23,020 bases of DNA from DASVBJ01 sp036375895 (GCA_036375895.1 DASVBJ010000296.1:1-23020), one strand, 5' to 3'. Counted from the stretch's first letter, positions 6,142 through 14,219 are shown. Program-made: numbers and translations. Notes: generated by a model not told the origin, from the sequence alone.

Positions 6142-8898
6142 GCGTGGCCGGTGCCCGGTGTAGGCCACGACCTGCTGGAACGTCGGCCTGTTCTGCCAGT
6201 CGATCGGCCGGACGCCGACCAGGCCCGCGGCGACGTGCCGGATGTCGTCCTGGTGCTTGTCGTAGGTCAGCTGTTGCAGGCTGCTCTTGCCCTGTGCCGC
6301 CAGCACCCGCTTGACCGCCGCCGCGAGCGACGCCCGCAGCTGCGCCCGGCACGCGTCCAGGTCACCGCCACCGCAGTAGGTGCGCGAGTACGGCGAGGAC
6401 ACCGGCTCGCCGAGCGCCTGCCGGAGATCCTTGCTGACGTAGCCGTACCACGGCACGTCGTTCCACGCCGAGCCGCGCCCGATGCGCGGATGGTCGTCGA
6501 GGATCACCGGCAGCTTGGTCGTCAGCCCGCCCAGCGTGCCGGCCAGCACGTCCCGCGCCGCCGACTCCGTTCCCTTCGGGTCGGTCGCCTGCGACTCCCA
6601 CCACTCGTCGAAGATGGCGATCGCCGCCTGGTGCGCGTAGCTGCCGTCCCGGTCGCGGTCGACCCGGTGGGCGCCGTCGGCGAGCCAGTCGCGCAGCAGC
6701 GTCACGGCCTCCGCCGTGCGGGCGTCGTCGCCGACGGCGTCGAGCAGGTGGGGCAGCGTGTACGCCGCGCGGGAGTCGACCGTCGCCGCGTCGGCCACCA
6801 GCCCGACCAGCTGGGCCCGCGAGACCTTCCCGCCGTCCTTCGTGGCCGAGGCGATGCGGTCGGAGAGCGCGAGGCTGCGGTAGACCGCGCCGTAGCTCCA
6901 GACGTTGTCGGCGGCGGAGAAGTCCGGCGCCGGCTTGTTGTTCCAGCTCACCAGGTAGCCCGACGGCGGGTTGGTCTGGTGCGGGTGCTGGTCGAACGGC
7001 AGCCAGCCGGTCCAGTCGTAGGCCTCGTCACCCCACCGCGGCAGGTCGAAGTCGGTGCCCGGCGCCCGCTCGGGAAGCCTCCCCGAGCTGTAGTACGCGA
7101 TGTCCCGGTCGTCGGTGTAGAACCAGTTGAACGTGTAGTCGATCGCGTCGGTCGCGTGCATGAACGACGCCGCGTCGCGTGTGTACGCCGGGTTGTTGAG
7201 CCGGGTGAAGCCCACCACCGAGTCGACCTCGTGGTGGTAGGTGCTGCGCTGCGACACGATCGCGACCGGCGCGCCCGCAACGGTCGTGCGCAGCTGCACG
7301 ATGCCGTGCCGGGTGCGCAGCACCTCGAGCCGGATGTCCTTGGGAGCGTCGGGCGAGCCGGCGTTGGGCAGGGCTGTCTCGTGGTGGACGTGACGGTCCA
7401 TCGGGACGCAGTCGCCGTCCACGACGTACGCCGTGGACCGCACCGTCGCCGGCGACCCGTCGGTGTTGCACAGTCGCTCGACGACCGTGTCGACGTTGTC
7501 GTTGCTGGCGCTGGTGGCCGACCAGGCGTAGTCGACGCCACGGCCGAGCTCCACGACGAGCTGGGTGCCGGCGAAGGAGACCCCGCGCGCCTTCACGCCC
7601 GGCCCGTCGAGCACGACCTCCGTGAGCAGCTGCGGGGCGTAGTAGCCGGTCTGCGGGCCGAAGACCGTGAGCGGGTGGCCGGTCGTGGTCCGGTCGGCGC
7701 CGACGACCATCGCGTTGCTGAGCCCCGGACCCACCGAGGAGAGGTCGAGGTCACCGAAGGGCAGGTCGAGCCGCAGCCCGCCGCTGCGGCCCTGCAGCGA
7801 GGCGGACGACGGCGACGGCACTGCCAGCTCGGAGCCGGCGTCGGCCCCGGTGCCGGGCGCCGTCTCGCCGTCCAGGTCGGGCATCGCCACGCCGGACCGG
7901 CTCGGGTCGACCCCGCCGGTGCCGCCGTACGGGAACGACGTGGACGCGGTCGTGGGTGCCTCGCTGTCGTTGCGCTCCCGCAGGTCCTCGTACACCGCCT
8001 TGCCACCGGCGTCACCGAAGCGCTGCTGCAACTGCTGCAGCCACCTGGCGTTGGCGTACTCCCCGCCACCTCCCTTGCCGAAGATGCCGCCGACCAACGA
8101 CGCGATGTAGACGACGTCCGCGCGGGTGAACGGCTCCGGCTTCTTCCCGAGGGCGGCGTACTCGGCCGGGCAGTCGGGCGCGACCGGTGAACCGAGAGGG
8201 CACATCGCGTCTTGCGCCGCGTTGATGCCGGCGACGAAGGCTTCACCGGCCGCGAGCACGCGGGTGCCCTCGGCGCCGTAGCGGTCGGGCAGCGACGCGA
8301 GCTGCCGGTCGGCCTCCTCGGGGGTGTAGAAGGCGCTCCTCAGCTGCTCCTGGTCCATCGCGATGTTGGCCTCGCTCGGGCCGAGGAACTCCGCGGCCCG
8401 TGCCGCGCCGGCGTGCCGCAGCACGTCCTGCAGGAACATGCGGTCGCGCGTGCCTGCATAGCCGGCGCCGTAGGCGACATCCGCGTTGGTCGCACCCTTC
8501 ACGTGCGGCACCCCGTCGGTGTCCCACGTGATGACCACGCCGTCCTTCGGCCGCTCGACGCGCTGCACCCGGTCGGCCGGCACGTCGAACGTCGACGCCT
8601 TGTAGTAGCGGGACAGGTCGGACTCGGCGATCCGCGAGGGGTCGGCCGTGTTGAGCGCGTCGTACTTCTCCAGCTGGTCGGCGAAGTGCGGCGGGGCGTT
8701 GACGCCGTCCCGGGCGATGCGGTGCTCCGGATCCGTCGCGACGACCTTGGCGACGTCGGTCGCGGTCACGGTGCCCGACTGGCCGGGCGGCAGGATGTTG
8801 AGCACCGCGCCGTAGTCCTGCTCGTCGGCGCTGGCCGGGACGGTGACCGCGACAAGGGCGGCGACGGCGACAGCGACGACGGACGCGGGACGGGGCAC
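6136..8898 (-). CDS. Penicillin acylase family Ntn hydrolase, secreted
   Basis: A 920-aa precursor of an N-terminal-nucleophile amidase (penicillin G/V acylase, aculeacin or acyl-homoserine-lactone acylase family). A signal peptide (residues 1-24, ending VPASA) leads to an alpha-chain with WDTDGVPHVKGATNADVAYGAGY and RMFLQDVLRHAGAARAAEFLG. A low-complexity, Pro/Ser/Gly-rich linker (about 312-390) precedes the autocatalytic cleavage site, with Ser394 in GLSNAMVVG as the predicted nucleophile of the beta-chain. SGYLVSWNNKPAPDF carries the conserved oxyanion-hole Asn. The GTG start has GAGGAG 5 nt upstream. Substrate cannot be fixed; related enzymes cleave beta-lactam side chains, lipopeptide acyl chains or quorum-sensing lactones. 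It converges with the TIGR03118 gene and lies downstream of uppS. Confidence 0.9.
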   Translation of the reverse strand: MPRPASVVAVAVAALVAVTVPASADEQDYGAVLNILPPGQSGTVTATDVAKVVATDPEHRIARDGVNAPPHFADQLEKYDALNTADPSRIAESDLSRYYKASTFDVPADRVQRVERPKDGVVITWDTDGVPHVKGATNADVAYGAGYAGTRDRMFLQDVLRHAGAARAAEFLGPSEANIAMDQEQLRSAFYTPEEADRQLASLPDRYGAEGTRVLAAGEAFVAGINAAQDAMCPLGSPVAPDCPAEYAALGKKPEPFTRADVVYIASLVGGIFGKGGGGEYANARWLQQLQQRFGDAGGKAVYEDLRERNDSEAPTTASTSFPYGGTGGVDPSRSGVAMPDLDGETAPGTGADAGSELAVPSPSSASLQGRSGGLRLDLPFGDLDLSSVGPGLSNAMVVGADRTTTGHPLTVFGPQTGYYAPQLLTEVVLDGPGVKARGVSFAGTQLVVELGRGVDYAWSATSASNDNVDTVVERLCNTDGSPATVRSTAYVVDGDCVPMDRHVHHETALPNAGSPDAPKDIRLEVLRTRHGIVQLRTTVAGAPVAIVSQRSTYHHEVDSVVGFTRLNNPAYTRDAASFMHATDAIDYTFNWFYTDDRDIAYYSSGRLPERAPGTDFDLPRWGDEAYDWTGWLPFDQHPHQTNPPSGYLVSWNNKPAPDFSAADNVWSYGAVYRSLALSDRIASATKDGGKVSRAQLVGLVADAATVDSRAAYTLPHLLDAVGDDARTAEAVTLLRDWLADGAHRVDRDRDGSYAHQAAIAIFDEWWESQATDPKGTESAARDVLAGTLGGLTTKLPVILDDHPRIGRGSAWNDVPWYGYVSKDLRQALGEPVSSPYSRTYCGGGDLDACRAQLRASLAAAVKRVLAAQGKSSLQQLTYDKHQDDIRHVAAGLVGVRPIDWQNRPTFQQVVAYTGHRPRD

Positions 8899-8955
8899 GG
8901 GGGCTCCTCGGGTCGACCCTCAGTTGACCGTCCCAACGAGCCGGTCCCGGTCAGG

Positions 8956-9780
8956 TCACGGCCGTCCAGCGTCCGGGACGGGGTCCGCCGGGGCGGGTGG
9001 CGGGTTCGGCACGGCCCCGCCGTACCTCCGGTCACGGCTCGCGTACGTCTCGATCGCGTGCCAGAGGTGGCGCCGGTCGAAGTCGGGCCACAGCGTGTCG
9101 AGGAAGACCATCTCGGCGTAGGCCGCCTGCCACAGCAGGAAGTTCGAGGTGCGCTGCTCGCCGGACGAGCGCACGAACAGGTCGACGTCGGGGATGTCCG
9201 GCTCGTCGAGGTGGCGTGCGATCGTCTGCTCGTCGACCTTGTCCGGGTCCAGCCGGCCGGCCGCGACCTCGCGCGCGATGGCCGCCGCCGCGTCCGCGAT
9301 CTCGGCCCGGCCGCCGTAGTTGACGCAGAACTGCAGCGTCAGGGTGCGGTTGTCCGTCGTCCGGCGCTCGGCCTCCTCCAGCTCGTCGATGACGCTGCGC
9401 CACAGCCGGCGGCGCCGGCCGGCCCACCGGACCCGCACCCCCATCGCGTCGAGCTCGTCCCTGCGCCGCCGGATCACGTCCCGGTTGAAGCCCATGAGGA
9501 AGCGCACCTCGTCGGGTGACCGCTTCCAGTTCTCGGTCGAGAAGGCGTACGCCGACAGGTAGTCGACGCCGACCTCGATGGCCCCGTGGATCACGTCGAG
9601 CAGCGCGGCCTCGCCCGCCTCGTGCCCCTTGGTCCGCGGCAGCCCGCGCTGCTTGGCCCAGCGTCCGTTGCCGTCCATGACCACGGCCACGTGCCGCGGG
9701 ACCAGCTCGCGCGGCAGCGCTGGCGGGCGGGCGCCGGACGGGTGCGGCGAGGGGGCTCGGACCGGCGTACGTCGTGGCAC
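8956..9780 (-). CDS. uppS: Isoprenyl transferase (cis-prenyl, Z-polyprenyl diphosphate synthase)
   Basis: A 274-aa cis-prenyltransferase that extends allylic diphosphates with isopentenyl diphosphate, giving the lipid carrier for peptidoglycan and other wall polymers. Family signature VAVVMDGNGRWAKQRGL has the catalytic Asp36. YLSAYAFSTENWKR (about 74-87), FCVNYGGRAEI (151-161) and RSSGEQRTSNFLLWQ (204-218) form the active-site and diphosphate-binding regions. The first ~22 residues (Pro/Arg-rich) and the Pro-rich last ~20 are probably disordered. Start is a GTG with a weak ribosome site, 19 nt after the recO stop. The recO-uppS order is common in actinobacteria, where both belong to a housekeeping block. 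Confidence 0.95.
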   Translation of the reverse strand: MPRRTPVRAPSPHPSGARPPALPRELVPRHVAVVMDGNGRWAKQRGLPRTKGHEAGEAALLDVIHGAIEVGVDYLSAYAFSTENWKRSPDEVRFLMGFNRDVIRRRRDELDAMGVRVRWAGRRRRLWRSVIDELEEAERRTTDNRTLTLQFCVNYGGRAEIADAAAAIAREVAAGRLDPDKVDEQTIARHLDEPDIPDVDLFVRSSGEQRTSNFLLWQAAYAEMVFLDTLWPDFDRRHLWHAIETYASRDRRYGGAVPNPPPAPADPVPDAGRP

Positions 9781-9799
9781 GCCCGCGACCCTAGCCGGG

Positions 9800-10531
9800 C
9801 TAGGTGCGCTCGACGAGCGGCAGGGAGCGCAGCCCGCGCTCGAGGTGCCACTGGAGGTAGGCCGCGACCAGGCCGCTGCCCTCGCGGCGGTGCCGGGGGT
9901 CGCTCGCGTCCGCGGTCGCCCAGTCGCCGGTGAGCAGCGCCGCCAGCAGGCCCAGCGTCTCCGGCGCCGGGGTCACCGACCCGGCCTGGCGACAGGTCGC
10001 GCAGACCACCCCGCCTCCGGCCACGGTGAAGTAGGGATGCGGACCGGCCCGGCCGCAGCGGGCGCACTCGTCGAAGGACGCGGCGTAGCCGGCGACCGCG
10101 AGCGAGCGCAGCAGGAAGGAGTCCAGCACCAGCCCCGGGCCGTGCATGCCCTCCGCCAGGGTGCGTAGGCCGCCGACCAGCAGCAGGAACTGCTGCACCG
10201 CCGGCTCCTTCTCCTCGGCCGTGAGGCGCTCGGCGGTCTCCAGCATGGCGGTGCCCGCGGTGTAGCGGCCGTAGTCGGCCGCGACCCGGTCGCCGTAGGC
10301 CGCCAGCGTCTCCGCCTGCTGGACGATGTCGAGCGAGCGGCCCTCGTAGAGCTGGAGGTCGACGTGGGTGAACGGCTCGAGCCGCGCGCCGAACTTCGAC
10401 CGGGTGCGGCGCACCCCCTTCGCCACGGCGCGCACCCGGCCGCGCCGGCGGGTCAGCAGGGTGATGATCCGGTCGGCCTCGCCGAGCTTCTGAGTGCGCA
10501 GGACGACACCCTCGTCGCGGTAGAGGCTCAC
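9800..10531 (-). CDS. recO: DNA repair protein RecO
   Basis: RecO loads RecA onto single-stranded DNA with RecR (and RecF) during gap repair. The protein (243 aa from this start) has the N-terminal OB fold SLYRDEGVVLRTQKLGEADRIITLLTRRRGRVRAVAKGVRR, a helical middle, and a C-terminal four-cysteine zinc site CARC...CATC (about Cys156/159 and 177/180). The GTG at 10531 gives the typical family N-terminus and has GGAG about 9 nt upstream. A GTG at 10549 would add six residues (MAENGA) and is the main alternative. It is upstream of uppS on the same strand and divergent from the GNAT gene, with a short shared promoter region (10532-10568). Confidence 0.95.
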   Translation of the reverse strand: MSLYRDEGVVLRTQKLGEADRIITLLTRRRGRVRAVAKGVRRTRSKFGARLEPFTHVDLQLYEGRSLDIVQQAETLAAYGDRVAADYGRYTAGTAMLETAERLTAEEKEPAVQQFLLLVGGLRTLAEGMHGPGLVLDSFLLRSLAVAGYAASFDECARCGRAGPHPYFTVAGGGVVCATCRQAGSVTPAPETLGLLAALLTGDWATADASDPRHRREGSGLVAAYLQWHLERGLRSLPLVERT

Positions 10532-10568
10532 CGCCCCATTCTCCGCCACGACCGGCCAGAATGCTCGG

Positions 10569-11372
10569 ATGCTCCCTCCCGCGGACGTGCTGAGGCGCCT
10601 GGAGTGCTACTACGACGCCGTCCCTCGGCCCGACGCGGACCCGGAGGACATCGGCCCCTTCACGCTCTTCGTCTCGCGCGGTGCGTGGCCGTTCTACGCC
10701 CGACCTCGTCATGGGTACGACGGGCCGCCGGCCGCTGCCGCCGACGTCGCCGCGGTCCGGGCGCGGCAGCACGCGCTCGGCGTGCCGGAGACCTTCGAGT
10801 GGGTGCACGACCTGGCGCCCGATCTGCTCGACACCATCCGGTCGAGCGGCCTGCACGTCCACCAGCACCCGCTGCAGGTGCTCACCGACCCCCTCGCGGC
10901 ACCGGCACCCGCCGGGGTCCGGGTCCGGGTGCTGGACGCCGCCGACCCCGCTCTCGGCCCGGCCCTCGCCGTGCAGTCGGTCGGGTTCGCGACCGAGGGC
11001 ACCCAAGTCGGCAGCGCCGGCCGCGACGAGCGCGACGCCCGGGCGGCCGAGTCGCCGGACCGCGCCGGGACGTTCGCCCGGCGCATCTCGACCGGTCAGA
11101 GCGTGGTCGTGGTGGCGGAGGACGGCGACGGGCCGCTCTGCGTCGGCATGCACCAGCCGGTGGGGGACGTCACCGAGATCGTCGGCGTCGCGACCCTGCC
11201 TGCGGCCAGGCGGCGGGGTCTCGGCGCCGCGGTCACGGCCGCCCTGGTCGAGGACGCCCGGCGCCACGGCGTACGGACCGTGTTCCTCTCCGCCGGGTCC
11301 GACGAGGTCGCCCGGGTCTACGCGAAGGTCGGCTTCAGCCGGGTCGGAACGGCCTGCATCGCTGAGGCCTGA
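10569..11372 (+). CDS. GNAT family N-acetyltransferase
   Basis: A 267-aa protein with a GNAT fold in its second half. The acetyl-CoA pyrophosphate-binding motif A is VGVATLPAARRRGLGAAVTAALVEDA (split around residues 206-230, with R-x-x-G-x-G/A). The terminal strand and helix VYAKVGFSRVGTA (250-262) are typical of the family. The first ~115 residues (PFTLFVSRGAWPFYARPR, ETFEWVHDLAPDLLDTIRSSGL) form a less conserved N-terminal domain seen in stand-alone actinobacterial GNATs. The substrate is unknown. It is divergent from recO and followed by a strong stem-loop, so it is probably monocistronic. Confidence 0.85.
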   Translation: MLPPADVLRRLECYYDAVPRPDADPEDIGPFTLFVSRGAWPFYARPRHGYDGPPAAAADVAAVRARQHALGVPETFEWVHDLAPDLLDTIRSSGLHVHQHPLQVLTDPLAAPAPAGVRVRVLDAADPALGPALAVQSVGFATEGTQVGSAGRDERDARAAESPDRAGTFARRISTGQSVVVVAEDGDGPLCVGMHQPVGDVTEIVGVATLPAARRRGLGAAVTAALVEDARRHGVRTVFLSAGSDEVARVYAKVGFSRVGTACIAEA

Positions 11373-11377
11373 GCGCG

Positions 11378-11395
11378 CCGGGCCGCGGGGCCCGG
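11378..11395. terminator. Stem-loop terminator after the GNAT gene
   Basis: CCGGGCC and GGCCCGG form a perfect 7-bp stem with a 4-nt loop, 5 bp after the GNAT stop. Only a distant T-run (near 11434) follows. Confidence 0.5.
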
Positions 11396-11512
11396 TCCGA
11401 GCGCCTTGCCCCCCGCCCCGCCCGGCTCTGAGGATTTTTCCTTGCCTCGGCCGCTCCTGGTGTTGAAGGCTCGCTGCACCGCACGGCACGGGGCTTCTCG
11501 AAGGGGCAGCTG

Positions 11513-12916
11513 ATGTCAACCTCCACCCACGGCGCGATGATCTCCCTGCCGGCTCTCCGCTCCCAGCTCGCGGGGCGGGCGGTCGGCCCGGGCGACGCCG
11601 AGTACGACGAGGCGAGAATGGTCTTCCTGGGCGGCATCGACGCCAGGCCGGCCGTGATCGTGCGTCCCGCGGTCGACGCCGACGTCGCCAGGACCATCGC
11701 CCTGGCCCGCGAGAGCGGGCTCCCGCTCGCCGTGCGCAGCGGTGGGCACAGCGGGGCGGGCCACAGCACCGCCGAGGGCGGCATCGTCCTCGACCTCCGG
11801 GACATGAACTCGGTGGAGATCGACGCCGACACGCGGACCGCGTGGGTCGGGGCCGGGGTCACCGCGGGAGAGCTCACCGCCGCCGCCGGCGCACACGGCT
11901 TGGCGGCCGCCCTCGGCGACACCGGGTCGGTGGGGCTCGGCGGGCTCGCCCTCGGCGGCGGAGTCGGCTTCCTGGCCCGCAAGCACGGGCTCACCGTCGA
12001 CAGCCTGCTCGCGGCCGACGTCGTCACCGCCGACGGGCAGGTGCTCCGGGTCGACGAGGCCTCGCACCCCGAGCTGTTCTGGGCGATCCGCGGCGGCGGC
12101 GGCAACTTCGGGGTCGCCACGCGTTTCCGCCTCCGCCTCCATGACGTCGACCAGGTCGTCGGAGGCATGCTGATGCTGCCGGCCACCGCCGCGACCGTCG
12201 CCGGGTTCGTCGCCGCCGCCGAGGCGGCGCCGGAGGAGCTGACGACGATCGCCAACGTCGTGAACTGCCCGCCGCTGCCGTTCGTCCCGCAGGAGCACCA
12301 CGGCAGCCTGGTCATCATGGCGCTCGTCTGCTGGGCCGGCGACGTGGAGTCCGGTCTCGCGGCGATGGCTCCGTTCACGGCGCTGGCGGAGCCGCTCGCC
12401 GACTTCGTCCGGCCGATGCCGTACTCCGAGATCTATCCGCCGGCCGAGCCGGACTACCACCCGACCGCGGTGTCGAAGACGATGTTCGTCGAGCGGATCG
12501 GGCCTGACGAGGCGGCCACGATCGTCGATCACCTGCAGTCGTCCGACGCCACCCTCCGGGCGGCGCAGCTGCGCGTGCTCGGCGGCGCGGTAGCCCGGGT
12601 GCCCGCCGACGCCACGGCGTACGCCCATCGGGCTCGACGCATCATGGTCAACATCGCGGCGTTCTACGACGGTCCGCAGGACCGGGCCGCCCGCGCAGCC
12701 TGGGTGGCGGACGTCGTCGCCGCGCTGCACCAGGGCGACGACTCGGCGTACGTCAACTTCCTCGCCGACGAGGGGCCGGACCGCGTCCGCGCCGCCTACC
12801 CCGGGACGACCTGGGACCGGCTGGCGGCGGTCAAGGCGACCTACGACCCGGAGAACGTGTTCCGGCTCAACCAGAACGTGCCGCCGGCGCGGATCCCCGG
12901 ACCGCGAGACGCCTGA
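11513..12916 (+). CDS. FAD-binding oxidoreductase, berberine-bridge-enzyme type
   Basis: A 467-aa flavoprotein of the PCMH/vanillyl-alcohol-oxidase superfamily. The FAD domain holds RSGGHSGAGHS (75-85), where His79 is the predicted 8-alpha-histidyl FAD attachment, then LDLRDMNSVEID and LGGLALGGGVGFLARKHGLT. The C-terminal BBE segment YDPENVFRLNQNVPP (about 443-457) closes the flavin site. The position that is Cys in bicovalent enzymes (GTCxTVG) reads DTGSVG here, so only single covalent attachment is expected. No signal peptide. The ATG has AGGGG about 6 nt upstream. Members oxidise sugars, aromatic alcohols or secondary metabolites; the substrate here is unknown. It is the last intact gene before the island. 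Confidence 0.9.
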   Translation: MSTSTHGAMISLPALRSQLAGRAVGPGDAEYDEARMVFLGGIDARPAVIVRPAVDADVARTIALARESGLPLAVRSGGHSGAGHSTAEGGIVLDLRDMNSVEIDADTRTAWVGAGVTAGELTAAAGAHGLAAALGDTGSVGLGGLALGGGVGFLARKHGLTVDSLLAADVVTADGQVLRVDEASHPELFWAIRGGGGNFGVATRFRLRLHDVDQVVGGMLMLPATAATVAGFVAAAEAAPEELTTIANVVNCPPLPFVPQEHHGSLVIMALVCWAGDVESGLAAMAPFTALAEPLADFVRPMPYSEIYPPAEPDYHPTAVSKTMFVERIGPDEAATIVDHLQSSDATLRAAQLRVLGGAVARVPADATAYAHRARRIMVNIAAFYDGPQDRAARAAWVADVVAALHQGDDSAYVNFLADEGPDRVRAAYPGTTWDRLAAVKATYDPENVFRLNQNVPPARIPGPRDA

Positions 12917-12925
12917 CGCTCGGGG

Positions 12926-13003
12926 ATCTTCATCACCGCCAGGTTCCGGGTGCTGCCCGAGGGGTCCCGCCTCGGTGAGATGGCCAGGCCCGGGTCGGAC
13001 TGA
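12926..13003 (+). pseudogene. Possible 5' remnant of a second ABM monooxygenase gene
   Basis: Ten bases after the FAD oxidoreductase stop, an uninterrupted frame reads IFITARFRVLPE, which closely resembles the first strand of ABM-type quinol monooxygenases (MIFITAKFRV-PE style). Similarity then vanishes, the frame hits a stop at 13001, and no start codon precedes it. It may be what is left of a gene cut by the event that brought in the island. The match is short, so chance is possible. Confidence 0.3.
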
Positions 13004-13102
13004 GGACACCGGGTGCGAGGTGACGACGTTGGCGGCCGGGGCAGCAGGCCGGGGTGTTGCTGTGCAGCGGCCTCGCCACCGTGGGGGTGTGCCATGCAGC
13101 TA

Positions 13103-13397
13103 GTGCGACCCGCCGCGCGGCACACCCGGTACGGGAGGGCCACGCCCTCTGGAGGAGACAACATCTCGACACCGGGGTCGCGCAGCACCGAGACCAGACC
13201 TACGGTCCGCGGACGGTTCGCTTCAGTCTTCGTGTCAGTAACGGCGCGCAGTGTGTGTGGCTAGAAGCCAGGGTGGGGAGCCGACCCCGGGGAGTGAGCC
13301 CCATGTTCGAGTGTTGCCAGCAGGAACTGGCTGACGTCCCTACCCGCTTCGGGTCATTCCGGTCCTAGCAGGGAGGCACCGGGCGGGAAGTCCCGCC
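13103..13397. other. Gene-poor, hairpin-rich region (possible structured RNA)
   Basis: The stretch 12917-13425 has no convincing gene. From 13103 a GTGCGACCC / GGGTCGCGC pairing (13103-13111 with 13175-13183) would close a multibranch structure holding hairpins GCC-GCGC-GGC (13112-13121), CCCG-GTA-CGGG (13125-13135), GAGGGC-CAC-GCCCTC (13135-13149) and GAGA-N5-TCTC (13155-13167). Further short perfect hairpins follow at 13205-13214, 13258-13270, 13275-13288, 13289-13302, 13316-13331 and 13342-13354. High GC makes chance hairpins common, so this is only a candidate. A GTGCG start is also what a group II intron 5' end looks like, but no domain V or reverse transcriptase is present. Confidence 0.25.
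13382..13397. terminator. Stem-loop downstream of the minus-strand island operon
   Basis: GGCGGG-AAGT-CCCGCC, a perfect compact stem-loop 28 bp past the stop of the 53-aa gene as read on the minus strand. It is the most likely end of the 14495-13426 transcript. Confidence 0.45.
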
Positions 13398-13425
13398 GAC
13401 AACAGAGTCGAGCTGGCAGGTCGCT

Positions 13426-13587
13426 TCATATCCGGCGGCGACGCCCCGGGGTCACCGCAGCACCGACCACAGCGGCCTTGGCGACTGGTGAGGGGCCAGG
13501 GGTGACGGCCTTGGTGACGACGGCCGCCTTGGCGACCGGGGCGCCGACGACTCCGCGTCGTGCTGCACGTGCTGGCCTGAGTGGCAT
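13426..13587 (-). CDS. 53-aa basic/hydrophobic small protein with a 17-aa tandem repeat
   Basis: A small gene with excellent translation signals: GGAGG 5 nt before the ATG, placed within the end of the DUF6325 gene, whose stop is 1 nt away, so the two are coupled. The product has an Arg-rich N-terminus (MPLRPARAARRG) and two near-identical copies of a 15-residue block, PVAKAAVVTKAVTPG (17-31) and PVAKAAVVGAAVTPG (34-48), spaced 17 residues apart. It ends RRRRI. The net charge is strongly positive, with Ala/Val-rich hydrophobic cores. I do not recognise a named family. Short basic proteins are often encoded beside DUF6325 genes in actinobacteria (from memory), so a partner role is plausible. 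Function unknown. Confidence 0.7.
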   Translation of the reverse strand: MPLRPARAARRGVVGAPVAKAAVVTKAVTPGPSPVAKAAVVGAAVTPGRRRRI

Positions 13588-13588
13588 G

Positions 13589-14047
13589 TCATCCTCCTTG
13601 GGTCTCGAGCGTCTGGTCCGCCTCGATGGCGGCGATGATGGCCTGCATGGGGATGCGGCCGTTGGCGATCAGCTGACCACCGCTACGGCGGGCGGCTGTT
13701 GCGAACGGCGCGGCCCACAGGTTCTCGTAGACGATCACGCCCGCCGTGCTGCCTGGGTCCATGGCCGCAGCGAGGTTCACCACGTCGTCCTCTGCCAGCA
13801 GTTCGGCAAGTTCGACCTCCAGCTTCTGCAGATCTCCGAGGTCCTCGACGTCGGACAGTTCCTTCGCCTCGACCAACCCAGCTTGGTCCTTTGCGAGGAT
13901 GATCAGGTCGATGACGCGGATGGTCCCTGCGGCCACCAGGGCAAGCAGCTCGGCGGCCATCTCGCCGGTAAAGTCTGCGGCCCCAGCTGGAAACTCGACG
14001 ATCACAAAGTCCACAGGACCGAGTTCGTCGAGCGATGTTTCTGTCAT
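13589..14047 (-). CDS. DUF6325 family protein
   Basis: A 152-aa protein matching the DUF6325 family of actinobacteria. Visible family features: ELGPVDFVIVEFPAG (8-22), FTGEMAAELLALVAAGTIRVIDLIILAKD (26-54), an acidic stretch LSDVEDLGDLQ...AELLAEDD (64-88), PGSTAGVIVYENLWAAPFATAAR (98-120) and RIPMQAIIAAIEAD (131-144). The strand-helix-strand order and the glycine-containing middle resemble DUF1269-type proteins, but a hydrophobic glycine-zipper segment is missing. It is probably soluble or peripheral. ATG 14047 is preceded by AGGGA about 8 nt upstream. It is the second gene of the minus-strand island operon (172 nt after the 91-aa gene) and couples to the 53-aa gene. The family's biochemical role is not known to me. 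Confidence 0.88.
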   Translation of the reverse strand: MTETSLDELGPVDFVIVEFPAGAADFTGEMAAELLALVAAGTIRVIDLIILAKDQAGLVEAKELSDVEDLGDLQKLEVELAELLAEDDVVNLAAAMDPGSTAGVIVYENLWAAPFATAARRSGGQLIANGRIPMQAIIAAIEADQTLETQGG

Positions 14048-14219
14048 GGTGCTTTCCCTTCGATCATCGGTGGCCACGACGTGCCATCGTTGAATCGGAA
14101 CGATCACGAGCAGCCGCCGTCTGTGAGTCGGCGAGGCCCCCTGGAGCGACGGCGTTCGCCTGCGAGCAAGCGTCGGGGCGGCCATGGAGCCAGCACGGCG
14201 AGCAACGCTGACCGGTAGC

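Noticed and set aside
6151..8190. 679-codon plus-strand frame opposite the penicillin acylase gene
   Set aside because: No family features and a low-complexity V/R/G/D composition; the minus strand carries the signal peptide, nucleophile Ser and ribosome site.
13013..13368. Short plus-strand frames in the left island intergenic region
   Set aside because: Cys/Arg/Ser-rich, overlapping in different frames, without ribosome sites or recognisable motifs.
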